Notes: generated from the letters alone by a model not told the origin. 64,000 nucleotides of DNA from Pelobates cultripes (GCA_933207985.1 OW240914.1:137128820-137192819), one strand, 5' to 3'; shown: positions 46,166 to 57,105, numbered from the stretch's first letter. Made by a program: numbers and translations.

Positions 46166-46619
46166 AATTCACTATGAATTGTCTTTGAATTATCGAAAAA
46201 TCTTAGTTTAGTGTATAACCCTGTGTCTAATCGAAATAGCAATATACCCTCTCCTCCCTCGACAATTGCCTTGGAACTGCCTAGGACAGTGATGGCGAAC
46301 CTATGGCACGCCGGGCCCTTTCTGTGGGTACGCGGCCACAGGTTCGCCATCAATGCAGAGTAGGCACCAGCCTGCCCGAAACGGCAGGTGCCTACTCTGC
46401 TTCCGTGTCGGGAGGCAGGGGTAGGGATCTGTGATGCAGCTCCCCTGTCCTCCTGCGCGATGCTGTGTGGAGCGTTGCCGTGCGTTACCATGGCAACGCT
46501 CCACACAGCATTGCGTGGGAGGACAGGGGAGCTGCATCACAGATCCCTCCCCCTGCAGTGCTTACCACCACCGGACCACCAGGGATGGCTGTCCCCCACC
46601 CATTAAAGGTAAGAAGGAG

Positions 46620-47060
46620 GGAGGGGGGTATACTGACACAGCACCCTTACCCCCCCAGAGTAACCCCTACCCCCAGCAGTACCCCTAACCCCCCCACACA
46701 GTACCCCTACCGCCCACACACAGTACCCCTACCGCCCACACACAGTACCCCTACCGCCCACACACAGTACCCCTACCGCCCACACACAGTACCCCACACA
46801 CAGTACCCCTAACCCACCCAGCAGTACCCCTACCCCCACTACCACAGTAATTCTCTACCCCACACACAGTACCCCTACCCCCTCACACAGTACCCCTACC
46901 CCCCACACACAGTACCCCTACCCCCTCACACAGTACCCCTACCCTCCCAGCAGTACCCCTACCCCCCACACACAGTACCCTTACACATATAGCACACACA
47001 CAGCACCCCCACACACACACACAGCACCCCTCACATACAACACTCACACACACACGCACC
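46620..47060. repeat. CACACAGTACCCCTACC minisatellite
   Basis: About 20 units of 18-22 bp, CACACACAGTACCCCTACCG or CCCC variants, decaying at the right into CACACACAGCACCCC. Confidence 0.93.
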
Positions 47061-47077
47061 CCCCACCTCAATGCAGT

Positions 47078-47680
47078 GTGCGTGTATTCAGCAGTTTGTG
47101 TGTGTGTGCGTGTATTCAGCAGTCTGTGTGTGTTTGCGTGTATTCAGCGGACTGTGTGTACTCAGCAGTCTGTGTGTGTGTACTCAGCAGTCTGTGTGTG
47201 TGTATTCAGCAGTGTGTGTGTGTGTGTGTGTGTATTCAGCAGTCTGTGTGTGTACTCAGTAGTCTGTGTGTGTGTACTCAGCAGTCTGTGTGTGTGTACT
47301 CAGCAGTCTGTGTGTGTGTATTCAGCAGTGTGTGTGTGTGTGTATTCAGCAGTCTGTGTGTGTACTCAGTAGTCTGTGTGTGTGTACTCAGCAGTCTGTG
47401 TGTGTGTACTCAGCAGTCTGTGTGTGTGTACTCAGAAGTCTGTGTGTGTGTACTCAGAAGTCTGTGTGTGTGTACTCAGCAGTCTGTGTGTGTACTCAGC
47501 AGTCTGTGTGTGTACTCAGCAGTATGTGTGTGTACTCAGCAGTCTGTGTGTGTGTGTGTGTGTGTACTCAGCAGTCTGTGTGTGTGTGTGTACTCAGCAG
47601 TCTCTGTATTCAGCAGTCTTGTGTGTGTGTATTCAGCAGTCTTGTGTGTGTGTATTCAGCAGACTGTGTGTGTATGTATT
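47078..47680. repeat. TACTCAGCAGTCTGTGTG minisatellite
   Basis: About 25 units of 22-30 bp, TACTCAGCAGTCTGTGTGTG and ATTCAGCAG variants. The unit core CTCAGCAGTCTGTGTGTG is the same as in the array at 18,121. The cysteine/valine frames here are periodic artefacts. Confidence 0.95.
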
Positions 47681-47933
47681 GCATTTGTTGGAGATACTAA
47701 TAAATATAAGCTTAATTTTATCTATTTATATCATTATTTAAAATTTGTATCATTGAACTCTCTGTGTTCTTTTAAAACAAAAGTTATTAGTTCGGACAAC
47801 AGTACGAGTTGTTTTTTTCTAAACTTAAACCTCAGTATTTGGGTTTAATTGCCGTGTTGGCACTTTAAGGAGAAAAAATGTTGGCATGTATTGCGGTTTG
47901 GGCACTCGGGCTCAAAAAGGTTCGCCATCACTG

Positions 47934-48606
47934 GACTAAACCATTGAGTAGCTTCTCATTCTGCCCTATGAGTTCTGACACAAACCTCAGCAGTGTTTGG
48001 GATAACCAGTTTAGGCTGTGTGAAGCTATAGGAAGTGCCACCTTCCATTCATGCATGCTTGCACTGCATGGAACTCTCTATGTGTGATGTCCACACACAA
48101 ATGCCTCAATTTAATAAGATTTCCAAATAATTTAATATTGTTAGGAAAGCTGTCCAAATTATGTATTAACAAAAAATCCTATAGACTTTAATGGGGACTT
48201 CTGTAGATAAATAATTTGGAAAGTATTGAATCATTTTCAGAGCTACAAAAGAATTTTCAGAGCTCATTAAATCAAGGTCAAAGTTAGACAAAATTCATAA
48301 GCAGTATAGCAGCAATGATGTTTTGATTTTTACAAACAGTAGGGTACTCTATGCATTCCATATTAGGCAATAATGCAACCGATTATTGTACTTAGAATGA
48401 TTATTAATATTATTCAAAATGTTTCCCTTATGACCCTGTCCCAATTAAGAAAAGCTATTGTTCCATATCCGAGGCTGATAATAAATATAATTTGGCTATT
48501 ATAAGACTCTCTCTTGTTTATGAAATAAAGTACAACGGACAAATAAATATCCATATAATTTTGTTTCTAAATTGTTATTTCTACTATGCCAGAAAACACA
48601 CAGGAT
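47934..48606. other. AT-rich stretch, nothing coding recognised
   Basis: Includes a weak inverted pair around AAATAATTTAATATT and CCTATAGACTTTAATGGGGA, a phrase typical of small foldback repeats. No splice-flanked exon was found. Confidence 0.4.
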
Positions 48607-48765
48607 TATCCACTAAAAAATTGAGGATTCAAAGTAAATTTCAAAGTGAATTTCAAATTTAAGGTCAAAATAGCTTAACTGGAAACACTCTCTAAGTGAA
48701 CTATGCTTTCATAGTTTTTTGGCCTTAAATTTGAATTCTCACATTAGTGAATAATCCTGATTATT
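48607..48765. mobile_element. Small palindromic MITE
   Basis: AAAGTGAATTTCAAATTTAA followed by GGTCAAAATAGCT is mirrored by TTTTGGCCTTAAATTTGAAT on the right. A half copy is present at 60,905-61,030. Confidence 0.75.
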
Positions 48766-49008
48766 TGTCTAGCTACATGTGCACAAGAGGAAACATTTAT
48801 AATAAAATTATTTATAATAGAAAAAACTGTTCATGGATACATTGGCATTTCGGTTATATTCAATTATCCATCAGAGTTATTATAGGATGAAAGTCCCAGT
48901 GGACCGTATTGGAGATAGAACCTGTGACTTGAAGTTTTAAACAGGTTCTACATTTGGTGCGTTTCCCAAATGTTCTATTTCAGGCTACATTTTCCATATG
49001 TTCAGAGC
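48766..49008. other. AT-rich stretch
   Basis: No feature recognised. Confidence 0.35.
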
Positions 49009-49305
49009 TTAAAGGACCACTTTAGTGATTTTCCTGGCACTATAGGGTATTTGGGCGCCCCCCCCCCCCTCAGGGTCCCACTCCCGCTGGGCTGAAGTGG
49101 GAGGAAGGGGTTAAACGCTTACCTTTCTCCAGTGCCGGGCTCCCTCTGTGCTGTGGACTCTCCTCCCTTTTCCGATGTCATCCACCGAATGCGCATGCGC
49201 GGCAAGAACTGTGCGCGCATTCAATCAGTCCATAGGAAAGCATTTCTCAATGAGACAGCCACTAGAGGCTGGATTAGCCCTATTGTAAACATAGCAGTTT
49301 CTCAC
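49009..49305. mobile_element. GGACCACT MITE, truncated at Ngaro copy 2
   Basis: Starts TTAAAGGACCACTTTAGTGA and carries CACTATAG, GCATGCGCGGCAAGAACTG, CATAGGAAAGCATT, GAGACAGCCACTAGAGGCTG and AACATAGCAGTTTCTC, then stops exactly where Ngaro-like sequence begins. Confidence 0.8.
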
Positions 49306-49605
49306 CAAGAGGCCAACATCCTGCCACTACGTTTGGTGGCCACAAAAATCCCCTCGCGCCATTGCATAGATAGAGCCTCTCAAGCCACTTGGCAACTAGC
49401 AGGGCCTCACCTGTCACCAAACAAAGGATTGTTTCGCCATGTGGCTTTAGCTAGCAAGCCAGTACTAGCACACTGTGGGTTCATATAATAATGGCTTCTT
49501 CATGTTTTTTAGTATGTATCAAGCAGGTGGTAAGGATTTCTCTCTACCTAACACTCCAGCTAGAGTCAACACACTTTCACTTGGAGAAGATATTGCTAGT
49601 CCCAC

Positions 49606-50290
49606 ATGACAATTTTGTCCCAACACAGCGGACGATCACGTTTCAGGCACCAGAGAACTACCAGAGACAAATTGGGTTGTCTCATTCTCTTTGGCAAATC
49701 CCAGATTGGCAACAATTTCCATGTTGGCACATGTAGTTTCAGTGCATGCAGACTGTTGCAGATATGTTCTCAATATGTCAGGGCACATGCAAAAACCATG
49801 TGTCCCAATAAATGTACCCTGAACCTTACTTCACGTCTGTAAACATTATGCATTTCCAGTACTTTCTAACTCATCACCCTTCCAGACATTTAGTTGATTT
49901 CCTAATCTCCGAATTTTAAAGGCCTTCCGTACAGGTATTGCCATATACTTTTGGGGGAATCTAGAATGCCCCAACTTGCAGTCATCATAGCAGCATCCAA
50001 CAGCTGGCATTACACTCAAGGCCCAAGAAATGGCAGAAAGATTTCTACCTGGGCCTCTCCGATCTACACCATTTACACCGTGCCGCAATCCCATTGGGAT
50101 TGTCACAGGGAATCTTCCCTCACACTGTAACTGATCATAGACTTATCTGTACCTCATGCCTCGGCTACCCCAAGTCTCAACTCCCTCATACCCTCCGAGG
50201 AGTTTTCATTACAGTATGCCACCATTGTTCATACCATTACAGCTATCACTCAAGCAGGGGGGGAAGCCTGGTTAAGTAAAACTGATATCA
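49606..50290 (+). pseudogene. Ngaro copy 2: zinc finger and RT N-terminal remnant
   Basis: GTCTCATTCTCTTTGGCAAA begins a frame with FGKSQIGNNFHVGTCSFSAC and RAHAKTMCPNK, matching the finger at 36,834 with one Cys lost (SQYVRAH for SQCFRAH). RT finger motifs follow in shifting frames, up to AWLSKTDITN-like sequence near 50,270. Several frameshifts and stops. Confidence 0.8.
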
Positions 50291-50407
50291 CAAACACTGG
50301 CACTTACAGGACATTTATGGGCAGCAGTTATATATTTCTCCTCCTGCTTAACTTTCGGGTCAAGAGCAGCCCACAATCTTCAATATATTCGTTGAGCGTT
50401 TTGCTGG

Positions 50408-50818
50408 TTGTGGTTAAACATATCCAGATGCCCCACAGTCATACATTCCCGAGATGATTTCTTGTTGGTCAAAGGGAACGCCTTTCCCTCTAGAAGCTTC
50501 AAGGAAGCCATTAGTATGTCTGAACACTTGGGTGTCCCAGTATTCCCTAAGGTCACAGACGACCCAGACACTATCGTTACATTTCTGGGCATACAACTTG
50601 ACTCGGCATCCATGCCAACAAGTTACCACGTGAGAAATAGGAACAGTCGCAACAACATCAATTACCACCTCCTGCTTGGTACTTGCAGCCGCATGGAACT
50701 ACAATCCCTACCAGGTTACTTAAATGTTGCCATGCGCATCATACCGCAAGCCGCGCTTTCATCTAAGACCACTTTGCTTTTTCCACACTCCCGCATGATG
50801 ATAAGGGGCTGTCCCTAG
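50408..50818 (+). pseudogene. Ngaro copy 2: RT palm/thumb remnant
   Basis: The 136-codon frame has VIHSRDDFLLV, so this copy keeps both catalytic Asp residues where copy 1 reads LND, then HLGVPVFPK, TIVTFLGIQLDSASM and CSRMELQSLPGYLNVAMRII. RNase H sequence after 50,820 is broken and partly deleted. Confidence 0.85.
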
Positions 50819-51297
50819 ACAACCAAGCCACGGCAGACCTACACATATGGTGGACTTTCTTAACCAAACGTAATGGTAAACTATTGTGGCAGCTGCCGTG
50901 ACAGCCGCCATGGTAGGAGGGTCATTTATGGTCAAGGTCATGGATTACATGAACCTCGCCAACATAGCCAGGCTCTGACTAAACTGGCCTTGTCCACCAG
51001 CACTCAACACGCTTGCTGCAGGGTTTTCCACTTATACAATACGTTTCATGTCGGACCATCACTTAGATAGCTGGTTTGAGGTTTCACCACTTATGGTTTT
51101 TTGCCACCTTAAGTTAAAAATTCTCGCACTACACGGTTAAACTTATATCACAGGCATTCAACACTATACGTATTTCTCCTTCCCAAACAACAAGGGTTCC
51201 TATCCTCCTACCCCATCCATACCTCACTTAAAGACATAGCCAAGCGGACGTTCCCGCTAAAACTAAATACTGGCCATAGACATACAATGTTCAAACC

Positions 51298-51810
51298 ATG
51301 TCAGAACCACTCGACCATGCACCTTCTGAGCCAGGCACCAATGTAGTTATTAAAACTGCTACCTATCTAGCCTTTAATGGCTTTCTAAGGCAAAAAAAAA
51401 AAAAACTCACTATCAGCGGCCAACATCATAAACAAGAGTGCCTGTTGACCTCTTATCTTCTAAAACACACAGACCACTATGTCCGGTCCCTTCCTAAAAC
51501 TAAGACGAGTCAGATGGGCGAGCCAGTGCATATAACCTACTACCTTACAAGCAATGCTGGGTGCCCGGTTAAGGTACTGGTTACGTTCTTGGGCACGCCA
51601 CCATATGCACCACTGAACCATTACGGTCGCTGTACGATACTGTCCTTACCACAGGTAAGTTCATGCACTATGTCCACCTACTCACTCACCGGGCTCGAAC
51701 TAAACCCTAGCGACTACTCAGGGCACTCCTTTAGGATTGGAGCAGCCTCCACGGCCTATAGCCAAGACAACCCCGCACACGTTAAGACACGAGGCCGCTG
51801 GGAATCATAG
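51298..51810 (+). pseudogene. Ngaro copy 2: tyrosine recombinase remnant
   Basis: The 170-codon frame aligns to the C-terminal half of the recombinase at 31,739: NVVIKTATYLAFNGFLR, HYVRSLPKTKTSQ and SDYSGHSFRIGAAST with the His-x-x-Arg box. It ends at an in-frame stop just after RGRWES, before the Tyr nucleophile. A run of 13 A at 51,392-51,404 accompanies a local disruption (KKKK). Confidence 0.88.
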
Positions 51811-51870
51811 GCTTATGCGACTTACATACCACAGCCGATTCAGGAATTAGGAAGCTTTCATTAAAATGTC

Positions 51871-52049
51871 TACCTGATGGTAAACAAATGCACTATCATC
51901 CTGTATAATGTTTTGCATTAATATGTCTTTTTGCCCACTTTTTACCGGCCTACAGCATACGTCAGTTTCGGCACACCTCAACCAATTATTCCTAAAGCTA
52001 CATCTCTACAACCAATCTTATTCTATATCATATGAGAATGCCCCAAACA
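51871..52049. other. Short non-coding stretch
   Basis: No feature recognised between Ngaro copy 2 and the microsatellite. Confidence 0.4.
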
Positions 52050-52052
52050 CAA

Positions 52053-52090
<38 letters not shown>
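52050..52090. repeat. (TA)n(CA)n microsatellite
   Basis: ATATATATATATATATATAT is followed by about ten CA units, directly at the end of Tc1 element C. Confidence 0.95.
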
Positions 52091-52091
<1 letters not shown>

Positions 52092-52165
52092 GTTGTGCTC
52101 AAAAGTTTGCATACTCTGGCAGAAATTGTGAAATGTTGGATTGTTTTTGAAAATATGACTGATCA

Positions 52166-53094
52166 TGCAAAAAAATATATTTTATTATTATTATTGCCAT
52201 TTATATAGCGCCAACAGATTCCGTAGCGCTTTACAATATTTTGAGAGGGGGGATGTAACAATAAATAGGACTATTACAAGAAAACTTACAGGAACAATAG
52301 GTTGAAGAGGACCCTGCTCAAACGAGCTTACAGACTATAGGAGGTGGGGTATTAGAAACATTAGGACAGGAAATATCAAGTAGGAGTGAAGCAGAGCTGG
52401 AGGAGAGAGCAAAGCACTGTCCCATAGGAGAGAGCAGGAGACAGGTATGTAAGGTAGAGATTACTCTGGGAGGCCATAAGCTTTCCTGAAGAGATGGGTT
52501 TTAAGGCCCTTCTTAAATGATTGAAGACTAGGGGAGAGTCTGATGGCAGTAGGCAAGCTATTCCATAGGAGAGGAGCCGCCCGCGAGAGGTCCTGCAAGC
52601 GCGAGTTGGCCGTACGGGTGCGAGCAGCGGTCAGGAGGTGGTCACGGGCAGAGCGGAGGGTACGAGGAGGGGCATATCTATGGATTAGTGAAGAGATATA
52701 AGAGGGGCTAGAATTGTTCAGTGCTTTAAATGTATGGGTTAGCACTTTGAATTGACCCCTATAGCATACAGGGAGCCAATGTAAGGACTGGCAGAGGGGT
52801 GAGGTGTGAGAGGACCGACTAGAGAGGAAAATCAGTCTAGCTGCAGCATTCATTACAGACTGTAGCGGGGCAATACGGCTTTTGGGAAGACCAATCAGGA
52901 GAGGGTTACAGTAATCCATGCGGGAAATTACTAGAGCATGGACAAGCTCCTTGGTAGCATCTTGCATAAGAAAGGGGCGGATGCGGACTATGTTTTTGAG
53001 TTGGAACCTACAGGACTTGGCAACAAACTAGATGTGAGACTCAAAGGTGAGACCAGAGTCAAGTATGACGCCAAGAAGCGTGCTTGCAGGGATG
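52166..53094 (-). mobile_element. L2-clade LINE fragment
   Basis: Same 3' module as the LINE at 42,238: TTATTATTATTATTGCCATT, GATTCCGTAGCGCTTTACAA. It is truncated in the C-terminal domain at about 53,094. The exact target duplication is unclear because the flanks are A/T-rich. Confidence 0.88.
52461..52967 (-). pseudogene. L2 ORF2 C-terminal fragment
   Basis: 168 open codons starting within ATKELVHALVISRMDYCNPL and ending FKKGLKTHLFRKAYGLPE. It is a close relative of 43,000-42,491, with substitutions such as LIGLPKSRIAP. No catalytic RT motifs remain. Confidence 0.9.
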
Positions 53095-53159
53095 GACTTA
53101 TTGAAGGATAGTGAATACATGAAGCTATTTATCATCACGTAGTTGTGTTAAATCATAAT

Positions 53160-53775
53160 TGTCATGCCAACGGTGAATAATTCATTGTAGCACAAAAGAA
53201 TATTGCCATTTAATGTAATTTGTGTAGTGCATATATGAATTGGCCACTTGGTTGCCAGGTCAGATGACAGAAGGGATAATTACCAGAGATCCCCTGGGGC
53301 AGAAGTTTTACTTTGAAAACCTGAGTAAGTGATCATGACTTCTGTTATTTTATCCCTTATGGTTTTATCTGTTGTTGGTGTAACTAATTTGATTGTCATC
53401 TTTATGTTTGTATGCACTGTGACTATTTTTTGCTCATAATAAAATATTCCTTTATTAAGTTCAGCTGTTTTCTGGTAAAGAATCATGTTACCTGAAAAGA
53501 CTAATTAGTGTTTTGCAATTGCTTAAATATTGTGTTGTTATATTTGGTGAGTTTTTCTTATTAAGTTACCTTGGGGACCAAGACAAATTTATAAATGGTC
53601 TTGGTGGTGGCAGCGTTAAGATGGTAATTTTTGTATTATTATGCTTAAGTGTGGGTGGTGTCAAGGGGGATTTTATCATTTTTTCCAGTCTAGTGCAGAC
53701 AAATAGCTGAACTTTAACCCTTTCACCACCGCAACTACATCATACACACTCTTGAAGTAGGGTGTGTTTGTGACA
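53160..53775. mobile_element. Solo LTR (family 1), TSD ATAAT
   Basis: The 616-bp segment begins TGTCATGCCAACGG and ends GTGTTTGTGACA. A perfect 5-bp duplication, ATAAT, lies at 53,155-53,159 and 53,776-53,780, and removing the element rejoins Tc1 sequence. It shares the start TGTCATGCCAA, the internal TCTTGGTGGTGGCAG and the TGACA end with the LTR at 15,962. AATAAAATATTCC near 53,440 is a likely polyadenylation signal. No internal region remains. Confidence 0.93.
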
Positions 53776-53866
53776 ATAATGATAACAAATCACCCAACTG
53801 CCCCTGATCAAATGTTTACTCTTGAATGTTTGGCCTTGTTACAGACACACAAGTTAAAATGGCAAT

Positions 53867-53946
53867 TAACCCCTTAACGACACAACTTCTGAAATAAAAG
53901 GAAATCATGATGGAATATTTCCGTTGTGTGTCCTTAAGGGGTTAAA
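53867..53946. mobile_element. TTAA MITE in Tc1-C
   Basis: TTAACCCCTTAACGACACAA to TGTCCTTAAGGGGTTAA gives inverted ends with a TTAA target in Tc1 DNA. It is a diverged relative of 35,457-35,537. Confidence 0.88.
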
Positions 53947-53998
53947 AGTTTATTTCCCACATCTGTGGCTTTTTAAATTGCAGTTAGTGTATGTGTAT

Positions 53999-55617
53999 TG
54001 TCAGGGTATTTATATCGGCAGACATCTTGTGCTATGATAGAAATTAAAAGTGTATATTCTGAGTCACTCTGAACAGACCAGACTCCATTTTGTTATTTTC
54101 AAGTTAACAAAGAGACACGAAATTTCTATCCTTTCTGTAAAACTAACCACTTTGCCAGAGCTAAAGGAATGCATAGTATAAACAAACCAAGTGATAAGGA
54201 GAACGGGGGTTGGACAGACTGTCTAAAATGTTAATGGAATATAATCAAATCTAAACCCAGACATTTGTGACAGAGAAGATTAAATAATAAAATTTTACTT
54301 TCTATATGTACAAGGTCCCATTGTAAGTTAAGGGTCAAAACTCAGAATTTGCCAGACACATAGTCTGGACAAAACTTAAAGAAACTGTTTGAAGTGACAG
54401 CAAATCTAAGTTATAGCAAAGATAAAGATAACGCAAAATGACATCAAAATAGCCACCAGGAAAAGTTAACTCTTTCCTGGATAGGTATGTTTAGTGGGAC
54501 AAGACTGCCCTCTATAGACTAAATACCTAAATTGCAATCCCTAGATAACCACACCTCTAGTGCTTCTATTGGGTGATCAACTGATGACGTACAGAGAGTC
54601 TGGCCCTTTAAAAGTTAGGAAAAGGAGGAGAGAGGAATTGGAAGTTTGGGGACTGCAACTCGGACATGCAGAGAAACCCAGGACAACATCTGAGACTAAC
54701 ACTCTACTCTTAAAACTCTAACACTTAGAATTTTACTGACTTTCTAACCAACACCACCTTTCACCATAACTCATGCACCTACAGACATCCAAATAAGTTC
54801 CTGAGACTATCTACCAATCGGATGAAATATCTACTCAACTGGTAATTATACTGGTTTCATTTAATTAATTTAAATTAATTAAAATTTACTATAGCGTGAT
54901 ATATGACTGGATAAATCACGGTCAGATTTACATATTTAGAAATCTTAGTTAACTAAAGAATATATAGTTATAAACATTCCATTCTGCAGGTGGAATTAAG
55001 AATAATTATATATTGATGTGATATTGTCACGTGTTAGCATATCGCTGTTTTTATCCAGGTGTATTGATTTGTTCTAATATAAGATAAGATATCTTTTAGA
55101 CAAATTAAATTCTGCTTATATAACATGGTAGATTCTCTTATTGGATGGTTCCAGGAAATGACTAATGAACTGGTTTAAATGTTATTTTATTTAAAATGAC
55201 ATAAGAAGAGATCTTAATTACCTAGGAGATCTAGCCAGCATTGAAAGGGTTATTCTAACTGTTAGCCAGGGTTTTATGGCCCTTCGCTGTGAAAAGTTTC
55301 GCTTCCTCTCTGTGAAAGATAGTCATAAATCGTCAAAAGTCTTGACAGAAAATGCTGTTTAGCCATTGAAACGTGTATAGCCATTCCTTTGTATTGCATA
55401 CCATTTTATACTGGATACTAATTGATTATTGTCACGCATGTTACATATTATTATTAATTAATTTGTTATTATAAAATAAAATCTATTTTTATAAAATTGT
55501 GATATTATTTATATGAAATACATTCCACCTAACACGATAACGACCTTTGGGATCTGAGAATTGAATTAGTGGGCAATTCTCACTGTTTACTATTATTATC
55601 CCATAAATATCCCCACA
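53999..55617. mobile_element. Long LTR-like insertion, TSD GTAT
   Basis: The 1,619-bp segment runs from TGTCAGGGTATTT to AATATCCCCACA (TGT...ACA ends), between GTAT at 53,995-53,998 and GTAT at 55,618-55,621. Taking it out rejoins Tc1 leader sequence exactly. CTTTAAAAG near 54,610 and AATAAAATC near 55,475 could be promoter and polyadenylation signals. No coding frame of note is present. It is best explained as a long solo LTR of a second family; a non-autonomous LTR element is the alternative. Confidence 0.7.
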
Positions 55618-55689
55618 GTATAAATAGTCAGTGAGTTTCTTAGCTCTTACGTGGATGCACTGAGCAGGCTAGACTGAACCACAGGGAGC

Positions 55690-56660
55690 AGAAAAGAACT
55701 GTCAAAAGACATGCGTAACAAGGTAATGGAACTTTATAAAGATGGAAAAGGATATAAAAGTCTTGAAAATGCCAGTCAGTACTGTTTAATCACTTATTAA
55801 GAAGTGGAAAATTCAGGGATCTCTTGATACCAAGCCAAGGTCAGGTAGATTAAGAAACATTTCAGCCACAACTGAATGAAGAATTGTTCGGGATACAAAG
55901 AAAACCCAACAGGTAACCTCCGGAAAAATACAGGCTGCTCTGGTAAAAGACGGTGTGGTTGTTTCAAGGAGCACAATGCGAAGATACCTGAACAAAAATT
56001 AGCTGCATGGTCGAGTTGCCAGAAAGAAGCCTTTACTGCACCAATGCCACAAGAAAGCCCGGTTACAATGTGCCTGACAACACCCTGACATCTCACGTCG
56101 TCTGGCACACTGTAATCTGGCGTGACGAGACCAAAATAGAGCTCTATGGTCACAACCTATGTTTGGAGAGGGGTCAACAAGGCAAGTGAAAAGAATACCA
56201 TCCCCACTGTGAAGCATAGTGGTGGTTCAATGATGTTTTAGGGGGTGTGAGCGCTAAAGACATGGGGAATCTTGTGAAAATTGATGGCAAGATGAATGCC
56301 AGTATTTTCTGACAACATGCTGCAGACAATTTGCATTCTTCTGCACATGGGATGCTCTTGGACTTTACAGCATGACAATGACCCTAAGCACAAGGCCAAG
56401 ATGATCCTCCAGTGGTTACGGCAGAAAAAGGTGAAGATTCTGGAGTGGCCATCAGTGTCCTGACCTTAATATCATCGAGCAACTCTGGTGAGAACTCAAA
56501 AATGCAATTCATGCAAGACAACCAAAGACTTTGCATGACCTGGAGGAATTTTGCCAAGACGAATGGGCAGCTTTACCACCTGCAAGAATTATGGGCCTCA
56601 TAGACAACTATTACAAAAGACTGCACGCTGTCATTGATGCTAAAGGGGGCAATACACAGT
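55690..56660 (+). pseudogene. Tc1-like transposase C
   Basis: Transposase sequence starts near GCAGAAAAGAACTGTCAAAA with the N-terminal DNA-binding region (KDMRNKVMEL-like, ISVLKMPVSTV-like). It runs through a catalytic region with CAGCATGACAATGACCCTAA, encoding the QHDNDPKHKA-type second Asp box, and GAGTGGCCATCAGTGTCCTG near 56,440-56,460, where the SPDLN-type box is frameshifted. Multiple stops and indels break the frame. The closing GCAATACACAGTATTAAG, just before the right inverted repeat, is intact. Confidence 0.88.
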
Positions 56661-56697
56661 ATTAAGAACTAAGGGTATGCAAACCTTTGAGCACAAC

Positions 56698-56698
<1 letters not shown>

Positions 56699-56748
<50 letters not shown>
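56699..56748. repeat. (TG)n(TA)n microsatellite
   Basis: TGTGTGTGTGTGTG then about 16 TA units, directly at the right end of Tc1-C. Confidence 0.96.
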
Positions 56749-56749
<1 letters not shown>

Positions 56750-56750
<1 letters not shown>

Positions 56751-57059
56751 CAAAAAAGCACGGTCCTGCACTCGCTCTTAAGTTTTACTTGCCAAGGTGC
56801 TCCAGCCTTTTAGCAATACATACACTCGAAGAAAGGCACTCACTGGTCTTCTTAATTTGCAAACTTTATTTAACGATGTTCAAGTAAATTTACAGTATCA
56901 TCAATGTTTCAGCCCTCATCCAGACTTTCATCAGGATACCTTGGATCTTGAAAAAGACCCTACATGGGTCGAAACGTCGATCGGGACAGACATATTTTGT
57001 ATGTACTAAGAATAAAAGAATCACTTTGAAAAAAGACCTGTGAGTGCACCTTTAAGGCT

Positions 57060-57062
<3 letters not shown>
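56750..57062. mobile_element. MITE related to 27,854
   Basis: Contains GATCTTGAAAAAGACCCTAC, GGGTCGAAACGTCGATC and AATAAAAGAATC..AAGACCTGTGAGTGCACCTT, all shared with the palindromic MITE at 27,854 in partly rearranged order. Open frames here are coincidental. Confidence 0.7.

Positions 57063-57105
<43 letters not shown>

Larger units (their letters stand above)
46287..47933. mobile_element. hAT-like element with C-rich and TG minisatellites
   Basis: It starts CAGTGATGGCGAACCTATGG and ends AAGGTTCGCCATCACTG, giving inverted ends. The flanking octamers GCCTAGGA and GACTAAAC agree only in part, so the target duplication has decayed or is absent. No transposase is present. Most of the body is tandem repeat. 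GGTTCGCCATCA also recurs internally near 46,340. Confidence 0.78.
49306..51870 (+). mobile_element. Ngaro-type retrotransposon, decayed copy 2
   Basis: Plus-strand relative of the element at 31,254-39,989. It starts in leader sequence (CATAGATAGAGCCTCTCAAG), keeps almost no gag, then zinc-finger, RT, RNase H fragments and recombinase in the expected order. No A/B split repeats are visible at either end. Confidence 0.88.
52088..56702 (+). mobile_element. Tc1-like transposon C, host of four nested insertions
   Basis: The left end CACAGTTGTGCTCAAAAGTT and the right end AACCTTTGAGCACAACTGTG are inverted repeats embedded in CA/TA and TG/TA microsatellites. The transposon's own sequence is about 1.4 kb, cut into pieces by an L2 fragment, a 616-bp solo LTR, an ~80-bp TTAA MITE and a 1.6-kb LTR-like element. 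The internal order of Tc1 sequence is preserved across all cuts. Confidence 0.93.

Noticed and set aside
47071..47848. Cys-rich open frames of up to 256 codons
   Set aside because: Same artefact in the TACTCAGCAGTCTGTGTG array.
56796..57009. 70-codon frame with FSPHPDFHQDTLDLEKDPTWVET
   Set aside because: It falls inside a MITE whose relative at 27,854 does not keep the frame.
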